From contig VBLC01000035.1 in assembly GCA_005879315.1 (NCBI GenBank), positions 129,686 through 193,685 of the forward strand: DNA of 64,000 bases, in the 5' to 3' direction. The notes beneath the pieces were generated by a model that was not told the DNA's origin, searched no databases, and was given only the letters and a program-made list of their open reading frames with translations. This stretch comes from Deltaproteobacteria bacterium. Its GTDB lineage: Bacteria > Myxococcota > Myxococcia > Myxococcales > 40CM-4-68-19. The position numbers and the translations under genes are program-made. How positions within the stretch are numbered: position 1 is the first letter of the stretch; each line of letters begins with the position of its first letter. Of the stretch, positions 29,229-38,588 are shown one piece after another.

Positions 29229-30799
29229 GCTGGCTCGAGGCGCACCTGCTCACGCTGGTCATCTTCCTGCCTTCGGCGGGCGCGGTGCTCGTCGCGCTCT
29301 TGCCGCGGAGCGAGGGCGGCCAGCACAAAGGCGTCGCCTTCATCTTCTCGCTCGCCACCTTCCTTGCCTCGATTCCGCTCTGGACCTCCTTCCATTCCGG
29401 CCCGGCGCGCTTCTCCTTCGAGCAGAAGAGCGAATGGGCGCCCTCGCTCGGCTTCAGCTATCACGTCGGCCTCGACGGAGTGGCGCTCCTGCTCTTCATG
29501 CTCACGGCGCTGCTCGGGCCGATCGTGGTGCTCAGCTCCTGGGGATACATCCGCTCGCGCGTCAAGGAATACGCGCTGGCGCTCTTGCTCCTCGAGACGG
29601 CGATGCTCGGCACCTTCGCCGCGCTCGACCTGGTGCTCTTCTACGTCTTCTGGGAAGCGATGCTCATCCCCATGTACCTGCTCATCGGCGTCTGGGGATC
29701 GGAGCGGCGCATCTACGCGGCGGTGAAGTTCTTCCTCTTCACCTTCATCGGCTCGGTGCTGATGCTCCTGGCCATCTTCTGGCTGTGGAGCAATTCGGGC
29801 GCTCCCGGCCACCGCACCTTCGATTACGTCGCCCTGCTCGAGCAGGGCGCGCTCCCCGCCGAGCGGCAGAAATGGCTCTTCCTCGCTTTCGCTCTCGCCT
29901 TCGCCATCAAGGTGCCGATGTGGCCGCTGCACACCTGGCTGCCCGACGCGCACACCGAAGCGCCCGCCTCCGGATCGATCATCCTCGCCGGCGTCCTGCT
30001 CAAGATGGGGACGTTCGGATTCATCCGCTATGCGATGCCTCTGTTTCCCTCCGCGGCAAACCAGTGGGCGCCCGCGATCGCCGTCCTGGGGGTGATCGGG
30101 ATCATCTATGGCTCGCTGATGTGCATGGCGCAGACCGACCTCAAGCGGCTCATCGCCTACTCCTCCGTGGCCCACCTCGGCTTCGTCATGCTCGGCCTCT
30201 CGGCGCTCACCGCCGAGGCCGTGAGCGGCGCGGTGCTGCAGATGGTCAACCACGGCATCTCGACCGGCGCGCTCTTCCTCATGGTGGGCATCCTCTACGA
30301 GCGCACCCATACCCGCGAGCTCGCCGCGTACGGAGGAGTGGCCCGCGTCGCGCCGGCGATGGCGGCAGCGTTCGTGGTGATCACCTTGAGCAGCATCGGC
30401 CTGCCCGGGACCAACGGCTTCGTCGGGGAGTTCCTCATCCTCCTCGGGACCTTCACCGCGAAGGGAATGGGCAGCTGGACGATCGGTACCGCCGAATTTT
30501 CCAAAGGCATCACGCTCGCGGTGCTCGCCGCCAGCGGCGTGATCCTCGGCGCCGTCTACATGCTCTGGGTCGTGCAGCGCGTCTTCTTCGGGCCCGAGCG
30601 CAAGGCCGCCTCGCACGGCATGGCCGATCTCAACTTGCGCGAGTGGTTCACGGTCGCGCCGCTGCTTCTGGCCATCGTCTGGATCGGCCTTGCGCCGCAG
30701 CCGCTCCTCGACGCAATGAGGCGGCCGGTCGACGAGTTCATCGAGCGCGTCGGCAGGCCGCAGCGCGCGCCGCCGACTGCGCCGGGGAACAAGGAATGA
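29225..30799 (+). CDS. nuoM: NADH-quinone oxidoreductase subunit M
   Basis: The second antiporter-like subunit, 524 residues. It shows YHVGLDGVALLLFMLTALLG, VLFYVFWEAMLIPMYLLIGV with the conserved Glu, KVPMWPLHTWLPDAHTEAP with the conserved Lys, and SSVAHLGFVMLGL with NHGISTGALFLMVG. The GTG start (29225-29227) lies inside the nuoL stop region. A much longer frame, open from 27341, passes out of register through nuoL and is a high-GC artefact. The nuoN ATG overlaps the stop by four bases. Confidence 0.96.
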
Positions 30800-32274
30800 A
30801 TTTCAACCCTGGCGATCTCTACGGCGTGCTCCCCGCGCTGCTTCTCGCCGCCGGCGCCCTGGTGCTGCTCACCAGCGAAGTCTTCCTGCGGCCGGTCGAG
30901 CCCGATCGCCGCTATCAGGCCTGGGTCGCAGCCGCCTTCGCCTTCGCTGGACTCTGGGCGTCCCTGGCGCAGCTCGGGGACCCGGCGCAGCCACTCTTCG
31001 CCGGCGCCGCGGTGAGCGACGGCTTCGCCCACATCGTCGCGGCAGTGGTCTGCGCGGCGCTCTTCCTCTCTTGCATCGTCGCCTTCTCCTATCTCGAATC
31101 GCTGCGCGCCACGCGCGGCGAGTTCTACGCGCTGGCGCTCTTCTCCGCCTCGGGCATGTGCCTGTTGGCGCAAGCCACCGATCTCGTCGTCATCTTCATC
31201 TCTCTGGAGGTGATGTCGCTCGCCGTCTACGCGCTCTGCGCCTATCTGCGGCGCGGCAAGCGGCCGGCGGAGGCGGCCTTCAAGTATTTCATCCTCGGGA
31301 GCTTCGCCTCGGCCATCTTCCTCTACGGCGCCGCCTTCGCCTTCGGCGCGAGCGGCTCGACGCGGCTCGCCGATCTGGCCGCGACGGTGCGCTCGGGCAG
31401 CGCGACGACGCTGGTCTACGCTTCGGCTGCGCTGCTCGCCGCCGGCTTCGCCTTCAAGGTCGCCGCCGTGCCCTTCCACATGTGGGTCCCCGACGTGTAC
31501 GACGGCGCGCCTGCGCCGGTGACCGGCTTCATGGCGGCCGGCGTGAAGGCGGCGGCCTTCGCCACGCTGGTGCGGATTCTCGTCAGCGGCTATGGCGAAG
31601 GCGGCCGCTGGCGGGGACTGATCGTCGCGCTCGCCTACCTGACCATGCTGGTGGGCAACCTGCTCGCCGTCCCACAGCGCAGCGTCAAGCGGATGCTGGC
31701 GTACTCGTCGATCGCCCACGCCGGCTACCTGCTCGTCGCAGTCGCGGCGATGGGAACCTCCGCGCCGCGCGCCGACGCCGCCGGTGCGCTGCTCTTCTAC
31801 CTGGCGTCCTACGGCGCGACGGTGATCGGCGCCTTCGCCGTGGTCGCCATCATCGAGCGCAAGCTCGCTCTTTCCGGCCTGGGCGACGACCTCTCTTCCT
31901 GGGCGGGTCTCTCCGAGAAGCATCCCGCGCTGGCGGCGGCGATGTCGCTCTTCATGATCTCGCTCGCCGGCGTGCCGCCCACCGCGGGGTTCATGGCCAA
32001 GCTGACGGTCTTCCGCTCCGCCATCGAGGCCGACCTGGTGCCGCTCGCCATCTTCGGCGTCATCACCAGCGTGGCCGGCCTCTATTATTACCTGCGCGTC
32101 GTGGTCTACGTGTACATGGTCCCCGAGGCGAAGGCCGACGCGGTCCAGGGCGGCCGCTTGCTCTCGGCCGGGCTGGCCATCGCCGGTTGCGCGCTGATCG
32201 TGCTCTGGATGGGCGTTCTGCCGGGATCCTTCGCCGCGCTGGCGCAGAGCGGCGCCGCAGTCTTCGGCCGATAG
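30796..32274 (+). CDS. nuoN: NADH-quinone oxidoreductase subunit N
   Basis: The third antiporter-like subunit, 492 residues, with about 14 membrane segments. Family elements are VVIFISLEVMSLAVYALCAY (conserved Glu), AAFKYFILGSFASAIFLYGA, KVAAVPFHMWVPDVYDGAP (conserved Lys), and YSSIAHAGYLLVA. PPTAGFMAKLTVF lies near the C terminus. It ends the nuo gene string. No nuoG, H or I is found before it or after it in this window. Confidence 0.97.
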   Translation: MNFNPGDLYGVLPALLLAAGALVLLTSEVFLRPVEPDRRYQAWVAAAFAFAGLWASLAQLGDPAQPLFAGAAVSDGFAHIVAAVVCAALFLSCIVAFSYLESLRATRGEFYALALFSASGMCLLAQATDLVVIFISLEVMSLAVYALCAYLRRGKRPAEAAFKYFILGSFASAIFLYGAAFAFGASGSTRLADLAATVRSGSATTLVYASAALLAAGFAFKVAAVPFHMWVPDVYDGAPAPVTGFMAAGVKAAAFATLVRILVSGYGEGGRWRGLIVALAYLTMLVGNLLAVPQRSVKRMLAYSSIAHAGYLLVAVAAMGTSAPRADAAGALLFYLASYGATVIGAFAVVAIIERKLALSGLGDDLSSWAGLSEKHPALAAAMSLFMISLAGVPPTAGFMAKLTVFRSAIEADLVPLAIFGVITSVAGLYYYLRVVVYVYMVPEAKADAVQGGRLLSAGLAIAGCALIVLWMGVLPGSFAALAQSGAAVFGR

Positions 32275-32276
32275 CC

Positions 32277-33191
32277 GTGGCGCGCATCTGGATCCTCTCT
32301 CCGGTCTACTTCGACGTCGACTCCTATCGCCGGCTGCGAGGGGAGCTGCAGGCGGTGCTCGCCTCGCTGCCGCTGCCTCCGCTCGCGCCGCGCTTCGTCA
32401 TGGTCGACGACAGCGCCGGCCGCGATCCATCGGTGAGCAAGGTGGAGGACACGGTGCAGATCCTCGTGCCGCCCTTCAACCTCGGCCATCAGCGCGCCAT
32501 CGTCCACGGCCTGCGGCGGCTGTCGCGCGAGATCGCCGACGAGGATTTCGTCGTCACCCTCGACGGCGACGGCGAGGACCAGCCGAGCGACCTGCCGCGG
32601 CTCCTGGCAACGCTGCAAGATCAGCCCGGCAATCTGCGCCGCATCGCGCTCGCCGCCCGCACGCGCCGGCGCGAGACGCCCGTCTTCAAGCTGCTCTACT
32701 TCTTCTTCAAGCACTTCTTCCTGCTCCTCTCCGGCACGGTGGTGCGCTCGGGGAACTACGCCGCCTTTCACGGCTGGGTGGCGCGCAACGTCCTCTTCCA
32801 TCCGCATTTCGATCTCTGCTACGCCTCGAGCCTGCTCAGCCTGGATCTGGAGATCGTCCGCGTTCCCTGCGAGCGCGGCGAGCGGTACGCCGGGCAATCG
32901 AAGATGACCTACGGCAAGCTCGTCTCGCACGGCTTCCGCATGCTCATGCCCTTCGCCGACCGCATCGCCGTGCGCGGGCTGGTGGTCTTCGCGCTGCTGC
33001 TCTTGCTCGGGCTCGCCGCGCTGGCGGTGGCCTTCGTCCTGCTCGCCGCCGGCGCGCGGATCTCCGCCGCGGCGCTCTGCGGGCTGGGGCTGTTCGTGCT
33101 CCTCTGCGCCACCTCGCTGGGGAGCTCACTTCTGCTCTTCGCTCTCTTCTCGCAGTCGCAAGGGCTGTCGATGACCCGGCTGCGCGAATGA
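32277..33191 (+). CDS. Family 2 glycosyltransferase with C-terminal membrane helices
   Basis: A 304-residue enzyme. Residues 1-230 are a GT-A fold: WILSPVYFDV, nucleotide-sugar pocket RFVMVDDSAGRD, the acidic DGDGEDQPSDLPRL segment corresponding to the metal-binding DxD, and a HFDLCYASSLLSLDLEIVRV core. Two hydrophobic helices follow (VFALLLLLGLAALAVAFVL and ALCGLGLFVLLCATSLG). This is the DPM1/GtrB-like layout that transfers sugar to a lipid carrier at the inner membrane. It begins two bases after nuoN, so it may be co-transcribed. The product is unknown. Confidence 0.85.
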   Translation: MARIWILSPVYFDVDSYRRLRGELQAVLASLPLPPLAPRFVMVDDSAGRDPSVSKVEDTVQILVPPFNLGHQRAIVHGLRRLSREIADEDFVVTLDGDGEDQPSDLPRLLATLQDQPGNLRRIALAARTRRRETPVFKLLYFFFKHFFLLLSGTVVRSGNYAAFHGWVARNVLFHPHFDLCYASSLLSLDLEIVRVPCERGERYAGQSKMTYGKLVSHGFRMLMPFADRIAVRGLVVFALLLLLGLAALAVAFVLLAAGARISAAALCGLGLFVLLCATSLGSSLLLFALFSQSQGLSMTRLRE

Positions 33192-34499
33192 GCTGAGCCA
33201 CAGGCAACTGCAGACGAGACCGAGCATCACCGCCGCCGAGCGGACGATGGGCCCGAGCCAGCCGATCGGCGTCCAGACGAGAAGAAGGTTTGCTCCGAGA
33301 ACCAGCCCGCCGAGCAGGAGCGCCGCAAAGAGCGGTGGGGTCCGCTGGCGGATCAAGGCCGGCAAGAGGAGCGCGAGGGGAGCGAGCAGCAAGACGTCGG
33401 CATAGCTGACCCGGAGGATGAGGAAGTCATCGACCATCAGCGCCGCCACGATCGCCAGCGCCGCGCGCGTCCTCAGCGAGCGGCGGGCGGCGCCGAGGAC
33501 GAGGGCGGCGATGAGGAAGGCTGCGGCGCAGGCGAACGCCAGGACTTTGGAGATCGCCATCCAGGCCTCGCGATCCCGAAGCTGGAGCAGTCGCGGGACG
33601 ATCCAGGAGAAGCTGGTATTGGCCGTATAGGAGCGCAGATAGGCCGTCTGCGAATAATCATGGCCCTCGATGACGGGCGGCGGCCGGTAGGGCTGACCGA
33701 GGGAACGGATGGTCTCCTTGTCGCCGAGGATGGTCCGCTCGAGCATCGCGACGCTGCGCTGGTATTGCAGCCAGCCGCGAATGCCCGCCAGAGGCAGCGT
33801 CAGCACGACGAGCAGCGCGGCCGTGCCGGCTGCCGAAACCGCCGGCTTGCGCAGGCGCAACAGCCAGAGCGCCGGGATCATCACCGCGAGGGTGGGGCGC
33901 AACGCGATCGCGAATCCGATCGGCAGGCCTTGCACCCACGGCCCGTTCCGCCCGCGCAGGAGGAGGAACGAGCCGCCCGCGAGGAGCAGGAGAACGAACG
34001 CGTAGTACTGGCCGCGCTCGACGTGCAGCCGCCAGAAGTCGCCTCCGGCGAAGAAGATGCAAGCGAGGGTGAAGAAGAGGACCCGCGCCCTCTGGCTTCC
34101 CAGCGAGCGCGTCAAGAGCAAGAGCGTGGCGAGCAGCGCGACCCACTCGGCCGCTGCCCAGAAATAACGCTGCGCGCGGAAGGGCAGCGGCGAGAGCGGC
34201 GCGTAGAGCGCGAGCAGCGTGGGCGGATAGGTGACGCGCGTCAGGTGCGCGAAGACGCGCGTGTAGTCCTGCAGCTCCTCCGGCGTGTCGGGACCGGCTT
34301 GGTAGGTGTAGGGGTCCAGCCCGAGGAGCATCGCTCGCGCTCCGGTCACCTTGGGCCGCAGATCTTCGCCGGGATACTTGATGACGTCGGAGACGCTGAC
34401 GGCGAGAGCGGCGAGCAGCGCCAGAAGGCTCACCAGCATCGCCGTCCGGCCCAGCCGCCCCAGCGCGGCCAGGCGGATGCCGGTCAATCGCTCGAACAC
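33126..34499 (-). CDS. Polyprenol-phosphate-sugar glycosyltransferase-like membrane protein (GT87/DUF2029)
   Basis: A 457-residue polytopic membrane protein. It opens with a cytoplasmic/hydrophobic start and then a large extracytoplasmic loop containing GARAMLLGLDPYTYQAGPDT and a YPPTLLALYAPLSPLPFRAQ segment (20 residues). About ten membrane helices follow. The Asp-Pro-Tyr after the first helix and the Tyr-Pro-Pro loop are typical of the GT87 (PimE-like) mannosyltransferases that use lipid-linked sugar. The last 66 bases overlap the convergent GT2 gene. Together they suggest a lipid-linked sugar step, but this is inference. Confidence 0.8.
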   Translation of the reverse strand: MFERLTGIRLAALGRLGRTAMLVSLLALLAALAVSVSDVIKYPGEDLRPKVTGARAMLLGLDPYTYQAGPDTPEELQDYTRVFAHLTRVTYPPTLLALYAPLSPLPFRAQRYFWAAAEWVALLATLLLLTRSLGSQRARVLFFTLACIFFAGGDFWRLHVERGQYYAFVLLLLAGGSFLLLRGRNGPWVQGLPIGFAIALRPTLAVMIPALWLLRLRKPAVSAAGTAALLVVLTLPLAGIRGWLQYQRSVAMLERTILGDKETIRSLGQPYRPPPVIEGHDYSQTAYLRSYTANTSFSWIVPRLLQLRDREAWMAISKVLAFACAAAFLIAALVLGAARRSLRTRAALAIVAALMVDDFLILRVSYADVLLLAPLALLLPALIRQRTPPLFAALLLGGLVLGANLLLVWTPIGWLGPIVRSAAVMLGLVCSCLWLSSFAQPGHRQPLRLREESEEQK

Positions 34500-34508
34500 G
34501 GATCCAGA

Positions 34509-35156
34509 CTAGCTTCTTTTGAGCAGCACGTAGATCGCGCCGGCGCCGCCGTCGTGCGGCCGCGCGGTGGCGAAGGCGAGCACGTGGCGGGAGAAGCGCT
34601 CGGTGCGCATCCAGCGCTTGAGCGATTCCTTCAAGACCGGCACCTGATCCTTCGAATGCAGTCCGCGGCCGTGCACCACCAGGACGCATCGCTTCTGCTG
34701 CTGCCGCGAACGGGCGAGGAACTGCTCCAGCTCGAGCTTCGCCGCCTCCTTGAGCAGGCCGTGCAGGTCGAGATGACCCTGCACCGCCAGATCGCCGCGC
34801 TTGAGCCGCCGCACGATGCGCGGGTCGAGGCCGCGCACATGGCCCTCGATGAACTCGTCGGTGTCGGCGATGTCGAACGGCACCTCTCCGGTGACCAGCG
34901 CGCGCAGCTCGTCGTACGCTTCGAGCTCGGGGTCGAGGCGCACCGGCTGCAGCGAGAGCGGCTGCGGCGCGGGCCGGATGCGCGCGCTCCGGTCGGCGAG
35001 CGCCTCGGCGCCTTCGGTGGCGAGCGACCAGAGATCCTCCTCGGAGAGCGGCTCTGCTCGCGGTGGGGGCGGCGGCGCCGGAGGCGGCCGCGCCGGCGAA
35101 GGCTTGGGCGGCAGCTTCAGCTTGCCGAAAGGATTGTGGAAGGGCTTCTTCGCCAC
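34509..35156 (-). CDS. Smr-domain endonuclease-like protein
   Basis: A 215-residue protein with a disordered, Pro-rich N terminus (residues 1-40) and a C-terminal Smr domain (about 120-215). The Smr hallmarks are present: LDLHG (LDLHGLLKEAAKLELEQFL), the H-G-R-G loop in VVHGRGLHSKD, and ATARPHDGGAGAIYVLLKR at the end. Smr domains are found in MutS2 and in ribosome-quality-control nucleases. This stand-alone form is like bacterial SmrA/YdaL. It lies seven bases downstream of selB. Confidence 0.92.
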   Translation of the reverse strand: MAKKPFHNPFGKLKLPPKPSPARPPPAPPPPPRAEPLSEEDLWSLATEGAEALADRSARIRPAPQPLSLQPVRLDPELEAYDELRALVTGEVPFDIADTDEFIEGHVRGLDPRIVRRLKRGDLAVQGHLDLHGLLKEAAKLELEQFLARSRQQQKRCVLVVHGRGLHSKDQVPVLKESLKRWMRTERFSRHVLAFATARPHDGGAGAIYVLLKRS

Positions 35157-35163
35157 GGCGTGT

Positions 35164-37134
35164 TCAATGCTCTCCCTTGCGCAGCACGCGTTTGTCCCCG
35201 ATGCGCAGCGTGAGCTTCTCCCGGTCGAAATACTCGAGCAGGGGAATGGCGAACTTGCGGGTGAGCCCGGTCAGCTCCTTGAACCCCTGCGCGTCGATCG
35301 AGCCGTGCTCCTTGATGTGCGCCGAGAGCTTCGTGCGCAGGTGCGAGAGCGGCACGGCTCCGAACCAGAGTTCCTCACTGATGCGCGCGGCGCGGCCGGC
35401 GGAGACCAGCGCCTTGAGCAGCGCCTGCGTCCTCTGCGGTGTCTGGCCGACCAGGCCGGGCAGCTCGTCGGCGCGCGGCGGCTCGAGCCCGGCGCCCTCG
35501 AGGAGCTGGGCGAGCTTTTCCTGGGCGTCGGCGCTCGGTCCGCTCAGCGGCGCCGCCGTGCCCTTTGGCCGGACCCGCTCGGAATCGGCGCGCAGCTCGC
35601 CTTTCTCGGCCAGCGCGGCGAGCGCGCGGGCGAACAGCTTGGGCGGCGGCGACCCGGCCCGCTGGCGCAGCTCCTCGCGCGCGATCGAGGGATCGATCTC
35701 GTTCTGCGCGGCGTGCTCCTCCAGGCGCGCAGCGATCTTCTCCTCCAGCGCCTGCAGCACCTCGGCGTGCGCATAGAGCCGCGCCTCGCGGTCGAAGAGG
35801 ACCGCGCGCCCGCCCTGTGCCAGACGTTCCAGCGCGCGCTCGGCGCTCTTCTGCGTGAACTGCCCGCGCGCGAGAAGGCGGGGGGGCGAGGCGCCGGGAT
35901 ATCCCGATTCGAGCAGCAGCCGATCGGCCTGGGCGAGGGCGTCCTCTCCCGCCAGCGCCTGCAGCGCGAGCACGTCCGGCTCGCGCCGCCTTCTCCGCTT
36001 CGGCGAGACCGAGAGGATGCGGCCGCCGCCGATGGTGCTGGCGTGGCTGCGCTGCACGGCGCCGGGATCTCCGCGCAAGAGGAAGCGCAGCCCGGCGATC
36101 GCCGCGGTCGGATGCGAGAGATGCAGCTGTCCGAGCGCGCGCTCGCCGGGGGCGAGCTCGCCGCGATCGATCAGCGCCACCACCGCTGGGACCTGGGCCG
36201 TGCCGACGTGGGCGAGAAGGCGCGCCCGGTTCCTGAGCGCCCGTACGGCCCAAGGGAGAAGCTCCAGCTCGACGTCGAGCACCTGGGCCGCGCCGATCGA
36301 CTCCAGCGTGCCGGCCGGCACGAGCGCTGCGCCTCGCGGGGCATCGCGCACTTCCAGCGCGGCCAGGTTCGCGGCTGTCCGCTGACCGGCTCGCGCTCTC
36401 TCGACCGGAGCGCCGTGCACCTGCACGCCGCGCACGCGCACTCCGCGCGCCTTGGCGCCGGCGCCGACCAGATCCACCTCGTCGCCTGCCCCGAGCGCCC
36501 CGGAAAAGAGCGTCCCCGTCACCACGGTTCCAAAACCTTTGAGGGCAAACGATCGGTCCAAAGGAAGGAAGAGCGGGCCCTGCTCCGGCCGCGGCGCCTC
36601 TTGTTTCGCCTTGACCGCCTCGGCGATGGCCGCGACCAGCTCCGGAAGACCCTGCCCGGTGCGCGCCGAGCATTCGACGATGCGCGCGCCCTCGAGGAAA
36701 GTGCCCATCACCAGCTCCTGCATTTCCAGGAGCACGAGCTCGCGGTGCTCGGCGCCCAGGCCCGGCAAGAGATCGGACTTGGTCAGCGCGATCACTCCCG
36801 CCTGCACGCCGAGAAGACGGAGCACGTCGAGATGCTCCGCCGTCTGTGGCATCGGGCCCTCGTCGGATGCGACGCAGAGGACGGCCACGTCGATACCTCC
36901 CGCCGCCGCCACCATGGCGCGGAGGAAGCGCTCGTGGCCGGGCACGTCGACCACGCCCGCCACGCCGATGCCGGGCAATTCCAGGTGGGCATATCCGGCT
37001 TCGAGAGTGATGCCGCGCCGCTTCTCCTCGGGCAAGCGGTCGGTGTCGATGCCGGTGAGCGCCTTCACCAGCGCGGTCTTGCCGTGGTCGACGTGGCCGG
37101 CGGTGCCGACCACCACCCGCAGCGGCGCGCTCAT
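35164..37134 (-). CDS. selB: Selenocysteine-specific translation elongation factor SelB
   Basis: SelB delivers selenocysteinyl-tRNA to UGA codons. The 656-residue protein carries a GTPase domain with G1 GHVDHGKT (13-20), G2 RRGITLEAGYAHLEL, G3 DVPGHERF (63-70) and G4 TKSD (118-121). EF-Tu-like beta-barrels follow, then C-terminal winged-helix modules that bind the SECIS RNA. It ends in KLTLRIGDKRVLRKGEH. Length is typical. It overlaps the astD stop by four bases. No selA, selD or obvious selenoprotein lies in the window, so those genes must be elsewhere if the pathway works. Confidence 0.95.
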   Translation of the reverse strand: MSAPLRVVVGTAGHVDHGKTALVKALTGIDTDRLPEEKRRGITLEAGYAHLELPGIGVAGVVDVPGHERFLRAMVAAAGGIDVAVLCVASDEGPMPQTAEHLDVLRLLGVQAGVIALTKSDLLPGLGAEHRELVLLEMQELVMGTFLEGARIVECSARTGQGLPELVAAIAEAVKAKQEAPRPEQGPLFLPLDRSFALKGFGTVVTGTLFSGALGAGDEVDLVGAGAKARGVRVRGVQVHGAPVERARAGQRTAANLAALEVRDAPRGAALVPAGTLESIGAAQVLDVELELLPWAVRALRNRARLLAHVGTAQVPAVVALIDRGELAPGERALGQLHLSHPTAAIAGLRFLLRGDPGAVQRSHASTIGGGRILSVSPKRRRRREPDVLALQALAGEDALAQADRLLLESGYPGASPPRLLARGQFTQKSAERALERLAQGGRAVLFDREARLYAHAEVLQALEEKIAARLEEHAAQNEIDPSIAREELRQRAGSPPPKLFARALAALAEKGELRADSERVRPKGTAAPLSGPSADAQEKLAQLLEGAGLEPPRADELPGLVGQTPQRTQALLKALVSAGRAARISEELWFGAVPLSHLRTKLSAHIKEHGSIDAQGFKELTGLTRKFAIPLLEYFDREKLTLRIGDKRVLRKGEH

Positions 37135-38588
37135 TCATCGACCCAGAAGATGCCGGGAGCGAGCTTCTTCCGATCGAGCGCCGGCTCGCCGCGGAGGACG
37201 GCCACCGGCGCCGCGCAATAGAGAGTGCTCCAGAGCGCCGCCGGCCGGTGATTGCCGCTGTGCTTGAGCCCGCCGAAAGGCAGCCGCCCGCTCGCCCCGA
37301 CTGTCGGCGCGTTCCAATTCACCACGCCGCAGAGCAGGGCGCGCTGGCAACGATCGAAAGTGTCCGAAGAGGCGGTGTGCACGCTCGCCGCCAGGCCATA
37401 ATCGGTGGCGTTGGCGATCTCCAGCGCTTCTTCCTCGCTGCCTGCGGGATAGACGGCCAGGTCGGGGCCGAAGAGCTCCTCGCGCTCGTAAGACGTTCCG
37501 CGGCGGCGGTGCACGAGGTGCACGCTCGGGCTCACGTAGCAGCCCGCAAGCCCGCGCGGCGCGAGGCGTCGCGGCGCGAGCAGCTCTTCGACGTCGGCGC
37601 CGGTCGCGCGCAGGCCTTGCTCGAATTTCTCCAGCGCGGAAGGCGAGGCGAGGGGCCCCATGAAGACGCCGTCGTCGAGCGGATGGCCGATGGCGAGCCT
37701 CGTGGCCAGCTGCGCGACGCGCCGCGCGAACCGCTCGGCCGCGGCGGGTCCGACGACGATGGCGCGCGCGGCCGCGGTGCAGCGCTGCCCGGCGGAGACG
37801 AAAGCGGAGAAGAGCACGTCGTAGATCGCCTTGTCGAAATCGGCGTCGGGCAGGACCAGCGCCGCGTTCTTGCCGCCCATCTCCAGCGCGAGCAGCTTGG
37901 ACTGGCCCAGGCAGGCGCGCTCGATCGCCTGGCCCACTTTCCAGCTGCCGGTGAAGAGCACTCCGTCGATGTCCGCATGCGCCGCGAGTGCCCCGCCGAT
38001 GGAAGGGCCGCCTTGGACGAGGTTGAAGAGCCCCGGGGGCACACCGGCCTCCGCCAGGCAGCGCGCATAGATTTCCGCGGCGTGGGGGGCGATTTCGCTC
38101 GGCTTGAACACCACCGCATTTCCGCAGGCCAGCGCCGGCAGGATGTGGCCGTTCGGCAAGTGCACCGGGAAGTTGAAAGGGCCGAGCACGGCGACCACGC
38201 CGAGCGGCCGGAAGCGGCATTCGGCGCCCGCCTGCCCGGGAGCTGGGAAAGCGGAGACGAGCTTCATGCCCTCGTCCGCGGTGATGGCCGCCTTGGCGCT
38301 GCAGGCTTGCGCCTCGGTGCGCGCTTCCCAGAGCGGCTTGCCCACGTCGAGGGCGATGGCGCGCGCCAGCTCCTCCTCGTGCTTCTTCAAGACCGCGCCG
38401 ATGTCGCGCACCAGCTGCACGCAGTCGGGAGCTGGACGGGCCGCGCGCGCCGCCGCCACTGCCTTGTCCACTTGCGCGGCCGCATAGGGATAGCGGCCCA
38501 GCTGCAGCGAGAGATCGGCGGGCGATCGATCGTCGATGGCGCCCTCGGCGCCGGCCGGATCGGCCCATTGTCCGCCGATGAAGTCCAT
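37131..38588 (-). CDS. astD: Succinylglutamate-semialdehyde dehydrogenase
   Basis: An NAD-dependent aldehyde dehydrogenase of 485 residues, the AstD step of the arginine succinyltransferase pathway. It oxidises N-succinylglutamate semialdehyde. It has the cofactor motif LGPFNFPVHLPNGHILPAL (135-153), FKPSE, FTGSWKVGQ, the general-base Glu236 in LEMGGKNAAL, and the nucleophile Cys270 in FVSAGQRCTAAAR. It begins at the base where astA ends (38588). AstA beside it identifies the pathway; without that neighbour the aldehyde-dehydrogenase class alone would not fix the substrate. Confidence 0.9.
   Translation of the reverse strand: MDFIGGQWADPAGAEGAIDDRSPADLSLQLGRYPYAAAQVDKAVAAARAARPAPDCVQLVRDIGAVLKKHEEELARAIALDVGKPLWEARTEAQACSAKAAITADEGMKLVSAFPAPGQAGAECRFRPLGVVAVLGPFNFPVHLPNGHILPALACGNAVVFKPSEIAPHAAEIYARCLAEAGVPPGLFNLVQGGPSIGGALAAHADIDGVLFTGSWKVGQAIERACLGQSKLLALEMGGKNAALVLPDADFDKAIYDVLFSAFVSAGQRCTAAARAIVVGPAAAERFARRVAQLATRLAIGHPLDDGVFMGPLASPSALEKFEQGLRATGADVEELLAPRRLAPRGLAGCYVSPSVHLVHRRRGTSYEREELFGPDLAVYPAGSEEEALEIANATDYGLAASVHTASSDTFDRCQRALLCGVVNWNAPTVGASGRLPFGGLKHSGNHRPAALWSTLYCAAPVAVLRGEPALDRKKLAPGIFWVDE

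Noticed and set aside
35164-37134. Possible selenoprotein gene near selB with an in-frame TGA
   Set aside because: All neighbouring genes end where their families end; none continues with homologous sequence after a TGA.
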